The notes under the pieces are model-generated. The model had not been told where the DNA came from, did not search any database, and saw nothing but the letters and a program-made list of their open reading frames with translations. Of a DNA stretch of 33,151 bases, positions 1 to 8,597 are shown in pieces. Positions within the stretch are counted from its first letter, which is position 1. Every line of letters starts with the position of its first letter. The translations under genes and the position numbers were made by a program. This DNA comes from JBBQNY01 sp038255255 (GTDB lineage: Bacteria; Pseudomonadota; Gammaproteobacteria; Xanthomonadales; Ahniellaceae): the NCBI GenBank assembly GCA_038255255.1, contig JBBSLL010000033.1:1-33151 (forward strand), read 5' to 3'.

Positions 1-162
1 ACTCCGTGGGGGGCGCTGAACTTCACGTTCTCCGACTGCAACACCGGCCGGCTCGACTACTCCTCGACCCTCGCAGGTTACGGATCGGGCAGCATTCCGC
101 TCAGTCGCCTGACGCTGCCCGCGGGTTCGGCGTGCGCGCCCGCAGCGACAGCAAGCCAGTAG
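1..162 (+). CDS. 3' end of an unrecognised gene (partial)
   Basis: Frame 1 is open from the window edge to a TAG at 160-162, giving the last 53 residues of a protein that begins outside the window. The tail reads WGALNF..FSDCNTG and then a Gly/Ser/Leu-rich stretch (GYGSGSIPLSRLTLP). I recall similar beta-strand-like endings on secreted gammaproteobacterial proteins of unknown function, but I cannot name a family. The next gene starts 3 bases after this stop, which suggests one transcript. The coding call rests on the open frame, the high-GC codon pattern and the tight spacing. Confidence 0.6.
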   Translation, partial: TPWGALNFTFSDCNTGRLDYSSTLAGYGSGSIPLSRLTLPAGSACAPAATASQ

Positions 163-165
163 GAA

Positions 166-1899
166 ATGTGCACGGCACGGGCCACGCACACCAGGGGTCG
201 GGCGCAGTCGCGGATTGGACGAAGCGTGTTGCAGATCGCGTTGCTCCTGCTCCTCGCGACGGCGCCGGCCTTGGCCCAGCAGGTGCTGGGGCAGGTCCCG
301 GTGCCGCCCGAAAACCCCCTCACCGCGGCCAAGGTCGCGCTGGGCAAGGCGCTGTTCTGGGAGGAGCAGCTGTCCCTGACGGGAACGGTGGCCTGCGGTA
401 CCTGCCACAGTCCGGGCGCGGGCCATTCGGATCCGCGCACGGCGTTGCCGGGCAGCCACGCCCGGCACCCGGGGCCGGATGGCGTGTTCGAAGCCGGCGA
501 TGACGACATCTTCGCCTCGCCAGGTGTGCCGCTCCATGCGGCGGATGGGTCTTATCGGAGCAGTCCGATCTTCGGAGTGTCGCCGCAAGTGGGGGGACGC
601 AAGTCACCACCTGTCACCAGTGCCGCGTTCTCACCATCGCTCTTCTGGGATGGCCGCGCGAGTTCGACCTTCAGGGATCCACTGACAGGAAACGTGCTCA
701 TTGCCAACGGCGGTGCGCTCGAGAGCCAGTCGCTCGGCCCGTTCCTCGACACCAGCGAAATGGGCCACGTGGGAAATACCATCGACGGGGTACCCGGCCG
801 CCTTGCCGGCAGGTTGCCGCTGGCACTGGCCCAGGACATCCCCGTGGACCTCGCCGCGTGGATCCGCGGCCGCACCTATCCGGAACTTTTCGCGGAAGCC
901 TTCGGCACACCGCAACTCACCCCCGCGCGCATTGCCTTTGCAATCGCGAGTTACCAGCGGACATTGAACGCGACACAGACTCGCTCAGACATGGAACTGG
1001 CGGGTACCCCTGCGCTGACGGCGCAGGAGCGTCTTGGGCGCCAGGTGTTCGTCAACCTCGAGTGCGACGTCTGCCACGCGGGCGCGCTGCACAGCGACAA
1101 CACGTTCCGCAATATCGGCGTCAGGCCCGACAGCGAGGACCCGGGTCGCTTCAGCCAAACCGAAATTGCCCGGCATCGTGGCCAGTTCCGCGTGCCCAGC
1201 CTGCGCAATGTCGGCGCGCGCGCGCCGTACATGCACAATGGCGGCCTTGCCACGCTCGAGGACGTGGTGGACTTTTATCTGCGCGGCGGCGACTTTTCGA
1301 GCCCCAACAAGGATCCTCTCATGGTGCCGCGCTCGGCGACCGCCACCGAGCGCGCCGCGCTGGTTGCCTACATGCGCGACGCACTGACCGATCCGCGCAT
1401 CGTCGCCGAACTGGCGCCATTCGATCGGCCGACCCTGTTCGCCGAGTCATCGCGCGTGCCGCAATTGCTGGGCAGCGGCGCCGGGGCGACCGGAAAGGTG
1501 CCGGTGCTCGGAGCTGTCGAGCCCGCGCAAATCGACCGGAGGTTCACCGTGAGCCTGTCCAACGCGCGCCCGGGCGCTGCGGCGACGCTGGTGGTCGGGC
1601 GCGCCGATCCCGGTGTGCAGCGCGCCCTTCCGGTCGGCGACATTGCGAACGTGACCGTGATCGTGCAGGCGGGCAACGCGGTGAGCGGCGGATACGCATC
1701 CGCCCAGGTCGACCTGTCGCGGCATCGTTCGCTGGTCGGCCAGGCGATGTACGGACGGTTCTATGTCGTGGATCCCGACGCACCGAATGGCCTTGCGGTC
1801 ACGCGCGCGTTCCGTGCGGACGCGTTCCTGACCGGAGGCTACTCCGAGCCGCTGCTTCGGCAACCGCGCGACGAGCGGGTCCGTCCCTCGTTGCGCTGA
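166..1899 (+). CDS. Secreted di-heme cytochrome c peroxidase (CcpA/MauG family)
   Basis: Two heme-binding CxxCH motifs are visible: CGTCH at residues 77-81 and CDVCH at 300-304. The segment YMHNGGLATLEDVV is the typical second-domain signature of bacterial di-heme peroxidases, which reduce H2O2 in the periplasm using electrons from c-type cytochromes. A hydrophobic signal peptide lies at about residues 21-37, ending ALAQQ. The ATG at 166 directly follows the preceding stop, but it gives a long 20-residue n-region; the GTG at 226 (residue 21) is an alternative start closer to the signal peptide. At 577 residues the protein is longer than simple CcpA enzymes (about 330-350). The extra length includes roughly 150 C-terminal residues after about residue 430 without a heme motif. 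The family is secure; the physiological substrate is not. Confidence 0.93.
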   Translation: MCTARATHTRGRAQSRIGRSVLQIALLLLLATAPALAQQVLGQVPVPPENPLTAAKVALGKALFWEEQLSLTGTVACGTCHSPGAGHSDPRTALPGSHARHPGPDGVFEAGDDDIFASPGVPLHAADGSYRSSPIFGVSPQVGGRKSPPVTSAAFSPSLFWDGRASSTFRDPLTGNVLIANGGALESQSLGPFLDTSEMGHVGNTIDGVPGRLAGRLPLALAQDIPVDLAAWIRGRTYPELFAEAFGTPQLTPARIAFAIASYQRTLNATQTRSDMELAGTPALTAQERLGRQVFVNLECDVCHAGALHSDNTFRNIGVRPDSEDPGRFSQTEIARHRGQFRVPSLRNVGARAPYMHNGGLATLEDVVDFYLRGGDFSSPNKDPLMVPRSATATERAALVAYMRDALTDPRIVAELAPFDRPTLFAESSRVPQLLGSGAGATGKVPVLGAVEPAQIDRRFTVSLSNARPGAAATLVVGRADPGVQRALPVGDIANVTVIVQAGNAVSGGYASAQVDLSRHRSLVGQAMYGRFYVVDPDAPNGLAVTRAFRADAFLTGGYSEPLLRQPRDERVRPSLR

Positions 1900-2021
1900 C
1901 CGGAGTTGCCGTGAGTAGCCGGGCCCAGGAGTCGTTGGAACCTGGCAACGCCACCCGGGGGGAATGCACCGCATCCCGGTGTTTGTTAGCGTGCGAGTCG
2001 GTTCGATCCTCCTGGATTCTC

Positions 2022-2693
2022 GTGACCGACTTCCCGAGCACCCAGTGGAGCCTGATACGACTGAGCGGCGAATCGCCCTCCGCGCGCCGCGCCGCGTTCG
2101 GCGAGCTGTCCCTCGCGTACCGCAGCGCGATCCTGGCTTACTTCAGGGCCCGGCTCGGACCGGATGCAGCCGAAGATGCAACGCAGTCTTTCCTTTCCGA
2201 CAGTTTCGAACACGCGTGGTGGGCCAGGGCCGATGCCACGGTCGGAAGTTTCAGGGGCTTTCTCCTCCTGCTGTTGCGGCGGCGCGTGGGACACCTGCGC
2301 GAAACCCGGCGGCTCGACTGCGCGTCGCTCGACGATGCAGCCAAAGTGGCCGACGCCGCGCGCACCGCGGAGCAGTCTTTCGATGTGCGCTTCACGCTCG
2401 TGCTGACCGCCCGCGCCATCGAGGGATTGCGCGACGTTTACGCGACGCGCGGTCGTACTCCGGTTTTCGACGCCCTCCTGCCGGTGCTGACCTCACCGCC
2501 GGAACACGGAGAGCTCAAGCAGGTCGCGGCGCAGTTGGGCATGCCTGCCAACACCCTCACGATCGAGTTGCGCCGCCTGCGGGCGCGCCTGCGGGAACGC
2601 GTGGATGAAGAGTTGCGCGGCTTGTGCATCGACGAGCCGGCCTATCAGGCCGATCGTGCCGCGTTGCACGAAGCCATCGGAGGTTCCGGATGA
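2022..2693 (+). CDS. ECF-type RNA polymerase sigma factor paired with the downstream kinase
   Basis: The 223-residue product has the layout of sigma-70 ECF factors: a region-2-like N-terminal half (STQWSLI, then AYRSAILAYFRARLG and EDATQSF) and a region-4 helix-turn-helix near the C-terminus (ELKQVAAQLGMPANTL). Such proteins direct RNA polymerase to particular promoters. The opening TQWSLI is typical of the ECF subgroup commonly found beside Ser/Thr kinases, which matches the next gene. I chose the GTG at 2022 because homology-like sequence begins there; a GTG at 1911 is possible. No anti-sigma factor gene is adjacent, so control by the neighbouring kinase is a reasonable inference. A strong GGAGG lies at the 3' end of this gene, in front of a mini-ORF rather than the kinase. 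Confidence 0.88.
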   Translation: MTDFPSTQWSLIRLSGESPSARRAAFGELSLAYRSAILAYFRARLGPDAAEDATQSFLSDSFEHAWWARADATVGSFRGFLLLLLRRRVGHLRETRRLDCASLDDAAKVADAARTAEQSFDVRFTLVLTARAIEGLRDVYATRGRTPVFDALLPVLTSPPEHGELKQVAAQLGMPANTLTIELRRLRARLRERVDEELRGLCIDEPAYQADRAALHEAIGGSG

Positions 2694-2735
2694 ACCGGGT
2701 CGCGGCAAGCGAAGCCGCATGAACCGCGGAGCGTC

Positions 2736-5075
2736 GTGACAGTGGGCGACGCGGCCGCCGGCGTAGTCCTGTCTACCCCAGGTCCGTCCGAGGCCATGCT
2801 GCTCGCACTCGCGCGAACTGCCCTGGCGTCGGAAGCGGAAGTAACCGGAGCGGCGTGGCCCGCGCTCGATCTCGACGACCCCGCGCAATGCGCGTTCGGC
2901 GAGTACGAATTGCTCGAGGAACTCGGTCGTGGCGGCATGGGCGTCGTTTACCGCGCGCGCCAGCCGAGTCTTGATCGCGACGTGGCGATCAAGCTGATTG
3001 CCGCAGGCAAGGCCGACGGGCTGAACGTGGCACGCTTCCGCGACGAGGCGCGCGCGGCCGCGCGACTGTTCCACCCCAACATCGTGCCGGTGCACGAGTT
3101 CGGGACGCACGACGGCGTCCACTACTTTTCCATGCCGCTCATCAGCGGCCGTTCGCTCGGCCAACTGCTTGAAGCCGGGCCCTTGTCGAGTTCCGCCGCC
3201 ATCGCACTGTTGCTCAAGCTGTGCGATGCCATGGACTATGCGCACCGCCTCGGGCTGCTGCATCTCGACCTCAAACCCTCGAATATCCTCATCGACTCGC
3301 GCGGCGAGCCGCTCATCGCCGACTTCGGCCTGGCCCGGCACGTCGACGCGCAGGGGGGAGTGGATGCACAGGAGGTTTCAGGCACGCCCTCGTTCATGGC
3401 GCCGGAACAGATCCTGATCAAGCAGTACCGCCTCACGCCTGCCACCGATACCTATTCGCTCGGCGCCATCCTGTACTGGTGCGTCACCGGCGCTTCGCCC
3501 CACGGCGAGGGCACGCCCGACGAGCTGATCCGGCGCGCTGCCGCGGGCCGCATCTCCCCACCGCGCGATCTCTCCTCGTCGATATCGCGCGACCTCGCGG
3601 CGGTGTGCATGAAGTGCATGGAGCTGCAACCGTCCGATCGCTACGCCGGCGTATCGGAGTTTGCCGATGAGCTGCGCCGCATTCGCGATGGTTTGCCGGT
3701 CAGCGTGCGCCGGATGGGCTGGTTCGAGCGTTCCGGGCGCTGGCTCCGGCGGGAGCCGGCACTCGCGTCTGCCCTGGCCCTTGCGTTGGCGGCACTGGGA
3801 ATCGGCATGGCGGCCACGCTCTGGCAGATGCGCGGCGCCGAAACTGCACGGCGCGAGGCGCTACAGCAGCGCGATACCGCGCAACGCGCCGAGCGCACCG
3901 CCACGTCGGAACGCGATCGCGCCGAGGTCGCCACGGAGCTGGGCGCGTTTCTGTACGTTCGCTACGACGACACCGACAGTCGCAATGTCGGCTTGCGTTT
4001 GATTGAGTGGCTGGGTCGACGCCTGCCCGGCGACGAACAGGCGCAAGGCGAGGCGCTATCGGCGTTTGCGAATCACGTCGATTCCTTTGGACGCAAACGG
4101 ATGCTCGAACTGTCGTTCTCGATCGTCGAGGCGCTGGGTGCGGACTATCGGGCGCAAGTGATCGCGGCGCTCGGCGCGGGTTCCGATCCAAACCGCCACC
4201 TGTATTCCGCGATGCTCGCGTGGGCGGATGAGACTCCACCGACGGCCTCGCCGGCGTACAGGAAATTCATGGACGCCGCGCTGTCACTCCAGCCGGACGA
4301 TCCGATGACCCTGCAGGTCGCCGCGGCGCTGGTGCCATCCGGCGCGGTGCAGTCGCCCTACCCTGAAGCGGCGCGAAGGCTCGTTCAGCTGGAGCCCGAC
4401 AACATGTTCCACTGGCTGCTGCTGCACGCCGCGCCCGACAACCCCGAGCCTGCCGACGCGCTGCGTGAAGCAGCGAAAAGAACCTGGTTCGACGACTACG
4501 TGAGTGAAGGCCACTCGGCCTATCGGCAGGCGATTGCGACAAGCGGAGTCGCGGCGCCGACCCTCCTTGCGGGTCCACTGCGCTTTCTGGCACCTGGCGT
4601 GCGGTCCGAAGACTGGATCGCGCGGATGCATGCACAGATCATCGCCGAGTCTGTGAGATTCCCGATCGACGATTACTGCAAACCAGAGAACGGCAACATC
4701 TCGACTGCTTCCGCAAGAGCGGACTGCGTGGCAATCGGAACCGTGATGGCGAGGTCACCGGTCGGGTTGCGTTCGCGCATGATCGGCGCCGCAATCGTGC
4801 GCAGGCTGAGTCAGGGCACGACCCTGGCCCATGAGATGTTCGCGCTTCGTCGCGACTTCGTTTACGTCAAGGAGCGCATGTGGAAACTCACACGTGCGCA
4901 ACGCGCAGCCGCCTCGCAACACCCCATGTTCGAGGACCATCGACGCTACGGCGAGCTTGCGGCAATGCAGCGTTACCTCGAGCGGCTCGGCATCCCGGGC
5001 AAGCCACCTCCGGATTGGAAACCAGATGCTCCCGATGACCTGCTGCTGCCGGAGCACCGCACGCGGCGCCCCTGA
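2736..5075 (+). CDS. Membrane-anchored PknB-type Ser/Thr protein kinase
   Basis: A complete Hanks-type kinase domain spans residues ~57-320: glycine loop GRGGMG at 64-69, VAIK lysine 86, catalytic loop HLDLKPSN at 176-183, DFG at 196-198 and APE at 222-224. One hydrophobic helix follows at about 343-364, then a charged, probably coiled segment (365-400) and a ~370-residue C-terminal region without an obvious named domain. This places the kinase in the cytoplasm and the tail probably in the periplasm. The catalytic loop has HLD instead of HRD, so this is a non-RD kinase whose activation may not depend on activation-loop phosphorylation. The GTG at 2736 has GGAG at good spacing; ATG 2796 is an alternative. 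It sits 42 bases downstream of the sigma factor, probably in one operon. The substrate is unknown, though the sigma factor is an obvious candidate. Confidence 0.93.
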   Translation: MTVGDAAAGVVLSTPGPSEAMLLALARTALASEAEVTGAAWPALDLDDPAQCAFGEYELLEELGRGGMGVVYRARQPSLDRDVAIKLIAAGKADGLNVARFRDEARAAARLFHPNIVPVHEFGTHDGVHYFSMPLISGRSLGQLLEAGPLSSSAAIALLLKLCDAMDYAHRLGLLHLDLKPSNILIDSRGEPLIADFGLARHVDAQGGVDAQEVSGTPSFMAPEQILIKQYRLTPATDTYSLGAILYWCVTGASPHGEGTPDELIRRAAAGRISPPRDLSSSISRDLAAVCMKCMELQPSDRYAGVSEFADELRRIRDGLPVSVRRMGWFERSGRWLRREPALASALALALAALGIGMAATLWQMRGAETARREALQQRDTAQRAERTATSERDRAEVATELGAFLYVRYDDTDSRNVGLRLIEWLGRRLPGDEQAQGEALSAFANHVDSFGRKRMLELSFSIVEALGADYRAQVIAALGAGSDPNRHLYSAMLAWADETPPTASPAYRKFMDAALSLQPDDPMTLQVAAALVPSGAVQSPYPEAARRLVQLEPDNMFHWLLLHAAPDNPEPADALREAAKRTWFDDYVSEGHSAYRQAIATSGVAAPTLLAGPLRFLAPGVRSEDWIARMHAQIIAESVRFPIDDYCKPENGNISTASARADCVAIGTVMARSPVGLRSRMIGAAIVRRLSQGTTLAHEMFALRRDFVYVKERMWKLTRAQRAAASQHPMFEDHRRYGELAAMQRYLERLGIPGKPPPDWKPDAPDDLLLPEHRTRRP

Positions 5076-5162
5076 CCCAGGCATTCCTGTGGCATCCGGA
5101 AGAGCCGGCAATGTGAGATGCTGCACTCCCGCGTCAGCGGGCCAGGCACTCGGGGGGGATGC

Positions 5163-6578
5163 GTGGTATTCAACACATTGACGTTTGCGCTGTTCTTCGC
5201 GCTGGTGCTGCTTTTGCACTCGATGCCCTTCAGCTGGAAGACCCGCAAGGTCAACCTGCTGATTGCGAGCTACGTGTTCTACGCAGCGTGGAACCCGCCC
5301 TTCATCATCCTGCTGTGGGTCTCCACGGTGGTCGACTGGTGGGCGGCCAAGCGCATTCACACGGCGTCGAACCCGTGGCGCCGACGCGCGTGGCTGATGG
5401 CGTCGCTCACCGCCAACCTCGGCATGCTCGGCTGGTTCAAATACGGCGAGTTCTTCCTGCGCAATTTCCAGGTGCTCGCGGCGAGCGCCGGCATCGAGTA
5501 CGTGCCGCCCGACTGGGACATCGTGTTGCCCGTTGGCATCTCGTTCTACACCTTTGCGACGATGTCCTACACGCTCGACGTGTACCTGAAGCGCGCGCAG
5601 CCGACCAGCTCGGTGCTCGACTTCAGCCTGTTCGTCACATTTTTCCCGCATCTCGTCGCGGGCCCGATCATGCGCCCAACGGAGCTCGTACCGCAGTTCG
5701 AACAGCCGCGGCGCGCAACGGGCGACCAGATCCGCTTCGGACTGGCGCTCATGACCCTCGGGCTCTTTGAAAAAGTCGTGCTGGCCGATGGGTTCCTGGC
5801 CAAGCCTTCGGAACTCATGTTCGACGCCACAACCGCGCCAGGCATGCTCGATGCCTGGATCGGCACGCTTGCTTTCAGCGGCCAGATCTTCTGCGACTTC
5901 GCGGGTTACTCGACCACGGCCATCGGCGCCGCGCTGTGCCTCGGATTCAGGATGCCAGACAACTTCCGCTTCCCGTATGGGGCAGTGGGTTTCTCCGATT
6001 TCTGGCGGCGCTGGCACATCACGCTTTCATCGTGGCTGCGCGATTACCTCTACATCCCGCTCGGCGGCAATCGGCACGGCGAAGCGCGCACCTACTTCGC
6101 GCTGATGACGACGATGCTGCTCGGCGGACTCTGGCACGGCGCGAACTGGACGTTCGTGGTGTGGGGTGGCCTGCATGGACTTTATCTGGCGGTGGAGCGC
6201 GTGCTGCGGCAGCGCTGCGCGGGTTACGTGCCGGGACCGTTCGCGATCTTTGGCCTCGGCCTGCTCACGTATTTTCTGGTCAATGTGACGTGGGTATTCT
6301 TTCGCGCGCCGACGTTCGAAAAAGCATGGAGCGTGCTGCGCGGCATGTTCGGCTTCAACGCCGATGCCGCACCGCTCATCGCCGGCGTATACGTCGCGAG
6401 CGCGGCGATCATCGTCGCCGGCATTTTCACCACGCACTGGCTGATGCGCCGTCGCACGCTGGAATCCCTCGTCGCCTCCACGCCCGCGCCACTCATCGCG
6501 CTGGTGTGGTGCCTCATGGCGTTTGCCATCCTCATCGAACAGGGAACCGGAAATGCCTTCATCTACTTCCAGTTCTAG
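5163..6578 (+). CDS. MBOAT-family membrane O-acyltransferase (AlgI-like)
   Basis: A polytopic membrane protein of 471 residues opening MVFNTLTFALFF, as AlgI/DltB-type MBOAT proteins do. The diagnostic block SDFWRRWHITLSSWLRDYL (279-297) is followed by PLGGNR. The family's conserved histidines are present: WHG at H325 and GGLHG at H338. AlgI and DltB relatives transfer acyl groups across the membrane to exported polysaccharides or teichoic acids, working with a periplasmic SGNH-type partner. Such a partner overlaps the 3' end here. The GTG at 5163 follows a GGGGGG stretch at suitable spacing and gives the usual N-terminus; an ATG at 5118 would add 15 non-conserved residues. No alginate or other polysaccharide biosynthesis genes are in view, so the acceptor is unknown. 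Confidence 0.93.
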   Translation: MVFNTLTFALFFALVLLLHSMPFSWKTRKVNLLIASYVFYAAWNPPFIILLWVSTVVDWWAAKRIHTASNPWRRRAWLMASLTANLGMLGWFKYGEFFLRNFQVLAASAGIEYVPPDWDIVLPVGISFYTFATMSYTLDVYLKRAQPTSSVLDFSLFVTFFPHLVAGPIMRPTELVPQFEQPRRATGDQIRFGLALMTLGLFEKVVLADGFLAKPSELMFDATTAPGMLDAWIGTLAFSGQIFCDFAGYSTTAIGAALCLGFRMPDNFRFPYGAVGFSDFWRRWHITLSSWLRDYLYIPLGGNRHGEARTYFALMTTMLLGGLWHGANWTFVVWGGLHGLYLAVERVLRQRCAGYVPGPFAIFGLGLLTYFLVNVTWVFFRAPTFEKAWSVLRGMFGFNADAAPLIAGVYVASAAIIVAGIFTTHWLMRRRTLESLVASTPAPLIALVWCLMAFAILIEQGTGNAFIYFQF

Positions 6579-7728
6579 CCACGAAGATTCCGATCCGCTC
6601 AGCACGGAGCTGGCCAGCGCCGAGCGGCTGACCGCGAGCGATCGACCCGGCGTCGCGCAGCCGGTACCCGAGCGCCCGGTCCCTGCGAAGCCGTGGGGCC
6701 CGATGCTCTGGTTCGTTGCAATCGCCGTGGCGGTACTGATGCTCGCGTGGGAGTGGAACGCACGTCGGCTCGGGCTGCTGCCGGGCGACGTCGACGACAG
6801 CGCCTCGGCGTGGGTGGAACAGCGCCGGCGCGTAAGCAGCGACACGTCGGTCGTGGCGATCGTTGGCGACTCGCGCATCCTGTTCGACACCGATCTCGAT
6901 CACTTCGAAAAGCTTACTGGCGCGCGGCCATTGCAGCTCGCCCTGCCCGGCACGAACGGACGTCCCTTCCTCGAGAACCTGGCCGAGGATCCGGACTTCA
7001 GGGGCCTCGCCATCGTCGGCATCACCGAGGGCTCCTACTTCCGCGACGGCATCGGCCTCATGGGAAATGCGCTCGAACGCTACGCGTTCGAATCGCCGTC
7101 GGAACGCAGCTCCTTCGAGCTGCATCGCGTGCTCTCCCAGGTGTTCGGTTTCCTCGACGATGCCTACCGGCTGAGCAGTCTCGTGCATCGCCTCGATCCC
7201 GGCTGGCGTCCGGGCACGCGTGGTCCGTACAACGACGTGTGGAAGATCTCGGTGCGGGAGGCGCAGCGCCAGACATGGCTCTGGTCCCGCATCGAGACCG
7301 ATGCGCGGCTGCGCGAGCACGCGCGCAACGTCTGGGTGAAGGGTCCGTTCCGTGCGCCCGGTCCGGACGATGCGACGATCGCGAAGACCCTCGAGGTCAC
7401 GCGCGCGGCCGTGGAGAAGATCCGCGCGCGCGGTGGCGAGGTCGTGTTCCTCAGGCCACCTTCCAACGGCGCGCTGCGCGCGCTCGAGATCGAGCGCTTG
7501 CCAAGGGCGAAGGTCTGGGACGGCCTGCTCGCGGCCGCCCGTGTCGAAGGCGTCCACTTCGAGGATCACGCGGCGATGCAGGGCCTCGAGGTCCCGGAGT
7601 TCTCGCACCTCTCGCGTGCCTGCGCCACCGTGTACACCGACGCCTACGTGCGCGCACTGGCGTTGCGCACGACTCGCCTTTCATTGCGCACAGATGCGCC
7701 CGCGCCGCTCGGTCCGGACGACTGCTGA
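6553..7728 (+). CDS. Membrane-anchored SGNH-like partner of the MBOAT acyltransferase
   Basis: The product has 391 residues: a Ser/Thr/Pro-rich cytoplasmic N-terminus (1-49), one transmembrane helix (about 50-67) and a periplasmic domain opening VAIVGDSRILFD (GDSR at 105-108). GDS followed by a hydrophobic strand is the nucleophile block of SGNH/GDSL-type acyl-esterases. A late FSHLS segment resembles the C-terminal His block, although the usual preceding Asp appears as Glu. Proteins of this shape pair with MBOAT proteins, as AlgJ/AlgX and PatB-type proteins do. The gene overlaps the MBOAT gene by 26 bases, suggesting coupled translation. I prefer the ATG at 6553 (GGGAACC upstream) over 6523. 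The function is inferred from pairing and motif; the fold needs a structure search. Confidence 0.72.
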   Translation: MPSSTSSSSHEDSDPLSTELASAERLTASDRPGVAQPVPERPVPAKPWGPMLWFVAIAVAVLMLAWEWNARRLGLLPGDVDDSASAWVEQRRRVSSDTSVVAIVGDSRILFDTDLDHFEKLTGARPLQLALPGTNGRPFLENLAEDPDFRGLAIVGITEGSYFRDGIGLMGNALERYAFESPSERSSFELHRVLSQVFGFLDDAYRLSSLVHRLDPGWRPGTRGPYNDVWKISVREAQRQTWLWSRIETDARLREHARNVWVKGPFRAPGPDDATIAKTLEVTRAAVEKIRARGGEVVFLRPPSNGALRALEIERLPRAKVWDGLLAAARVEGVHFEDHAAMQGLEVPEFSHLSRACATVYTDAYVRALALRTTRLSLRTDAPAPLGPDDC

Positions 7729-7808
7729 AGTCGACCGCGCACTCCGGAGCACCGCCTCCGCTGATGCGCCCCACGCGGCTGCCGCGTCGCGGACGGGTGC
7801 ACGCCCTC

Positions 7809-8597
7809 TCAAGCCGGGCGCCAGCCTCCTTGCGACTTGAGGTACCGCGTTGTGCCTGCGCTCGTGAACGCCCGATCCTTCCAGACGACGTTTTCGATCT
7901 CGATCGCCTGTTTGTTCGCGCGGATGCGGTTGAAGCTGTTGGGTTCGCCCTTCAGTCGACTTGAGAGCGACGTGCCGGTCTGCGCCACTACGACACCGCC
8001 CACGACGCCCGAATAGGCGAGATGCACATGACCGCCGAGCAGGAGGTCGACGTTGGCGCCGAGCAGCCGCGGCAGGGCAACGTGCGCGCGCGAGATCGTC
8101 TTTCTGTGTTCGCTCGCATCGGTCAGCAGGAAGGGATGGTGCGCCACGACAACGTGCAGCGACTTCGAGCACTCGGCAAACAGCGCCTCGGTGCGCTCGA
8201 GCTGCTCGACGCTGATCCGCCCGCGCGACCAGTCGAGATACGGCCCCCAACGCCGCGCACTGTTCACACCCACTGCGCAGAACCCGTCCGCGCGCACGAC
8301 CGGCTCGAGATCGGGCGACACCCAGCGCTTCCAGCGCCGCCAGGGTGCGGCAAATCGCAGCGTCAGGGGGTAGGCCGGCACGTCATGGTTGCCGGGCACC
8401 ACCAGCTGTGGCGTCGGCAGGCGGGCGAAGAAGGCACTCGCCGCCTGGAACTCGCGGACCTTCGCGCGTTGCGTCAGGTCACCGGAGACCGCGACAAGAT
8501 CGGGACGCTCGGCGTTCAACTCGGCAACCAGTGCCTCGACGACCTCGGGCACCTCGCGACCGAAGTGCAGGTCGGAGATATGCGCGATGCGGATCAT
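7809..8597 (-). CDS. Calcineurin-like metallophosphoesterase (class III-like)
   Basis: All metal-binding blocks of the calcineurin phosphoesterase fold are visible in the 262 residues: SDLH (D9, H11), SGD (D40), GNHD (69-72), a later AHHPF and GGHVH. The arrangement resembles the Icc/CpdA group, which hydrolyses cyclic nucleotides or other phosphodiesters with two divalent metal ions. No signal peptide is seen, so it should be cytoplasmic. The start ATG overlaps the stop of the upstream lipid-kinase gene as ATGA (8594-8597), indicating translational coupling. The product could act on a phospholipid-related substrate rather than on cAMP; the sequence alone does not decide. Confidence 0.92.
   Translation of the reverse strand: MIRIAHISDLHFGREVPEVVEALVAELNAERPDLVAVSGDLTQRAKVREFQAASAFFARLPTPQLVVPGNHDVPAYPLTLRFAAPWRRWKRWVSPDLEPVVRADGFCAVGVNSARRWGPYLDWSRGRISVEQLERTEALFAECSKSLHVVVAHHPFLLTDASEHRKTISRAHVALPRLLGANVDLLLGGHVHLAYSGVVGGVVVAQTGTSLSSRLKGEPNSFNRIRANKQAIEIENVVWKDRAFTSAGTTRYLKSQGGWRPA

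Noticed and set aside
858..2693. A 611-codon reading of the sigma-factor frame from 858
   Set aside because: The first ~390 codons overlap the peroxidase in another frame and give Arg/Ala-rich nonsense. Sigma-factor similarity starts only at GTG 2022.
4755..6017. Open frame of 420 codons on the - strand
   Set aside because: It is antisense to the kinase end and the MBOAT gene; charged low-complexity translation without a motif.
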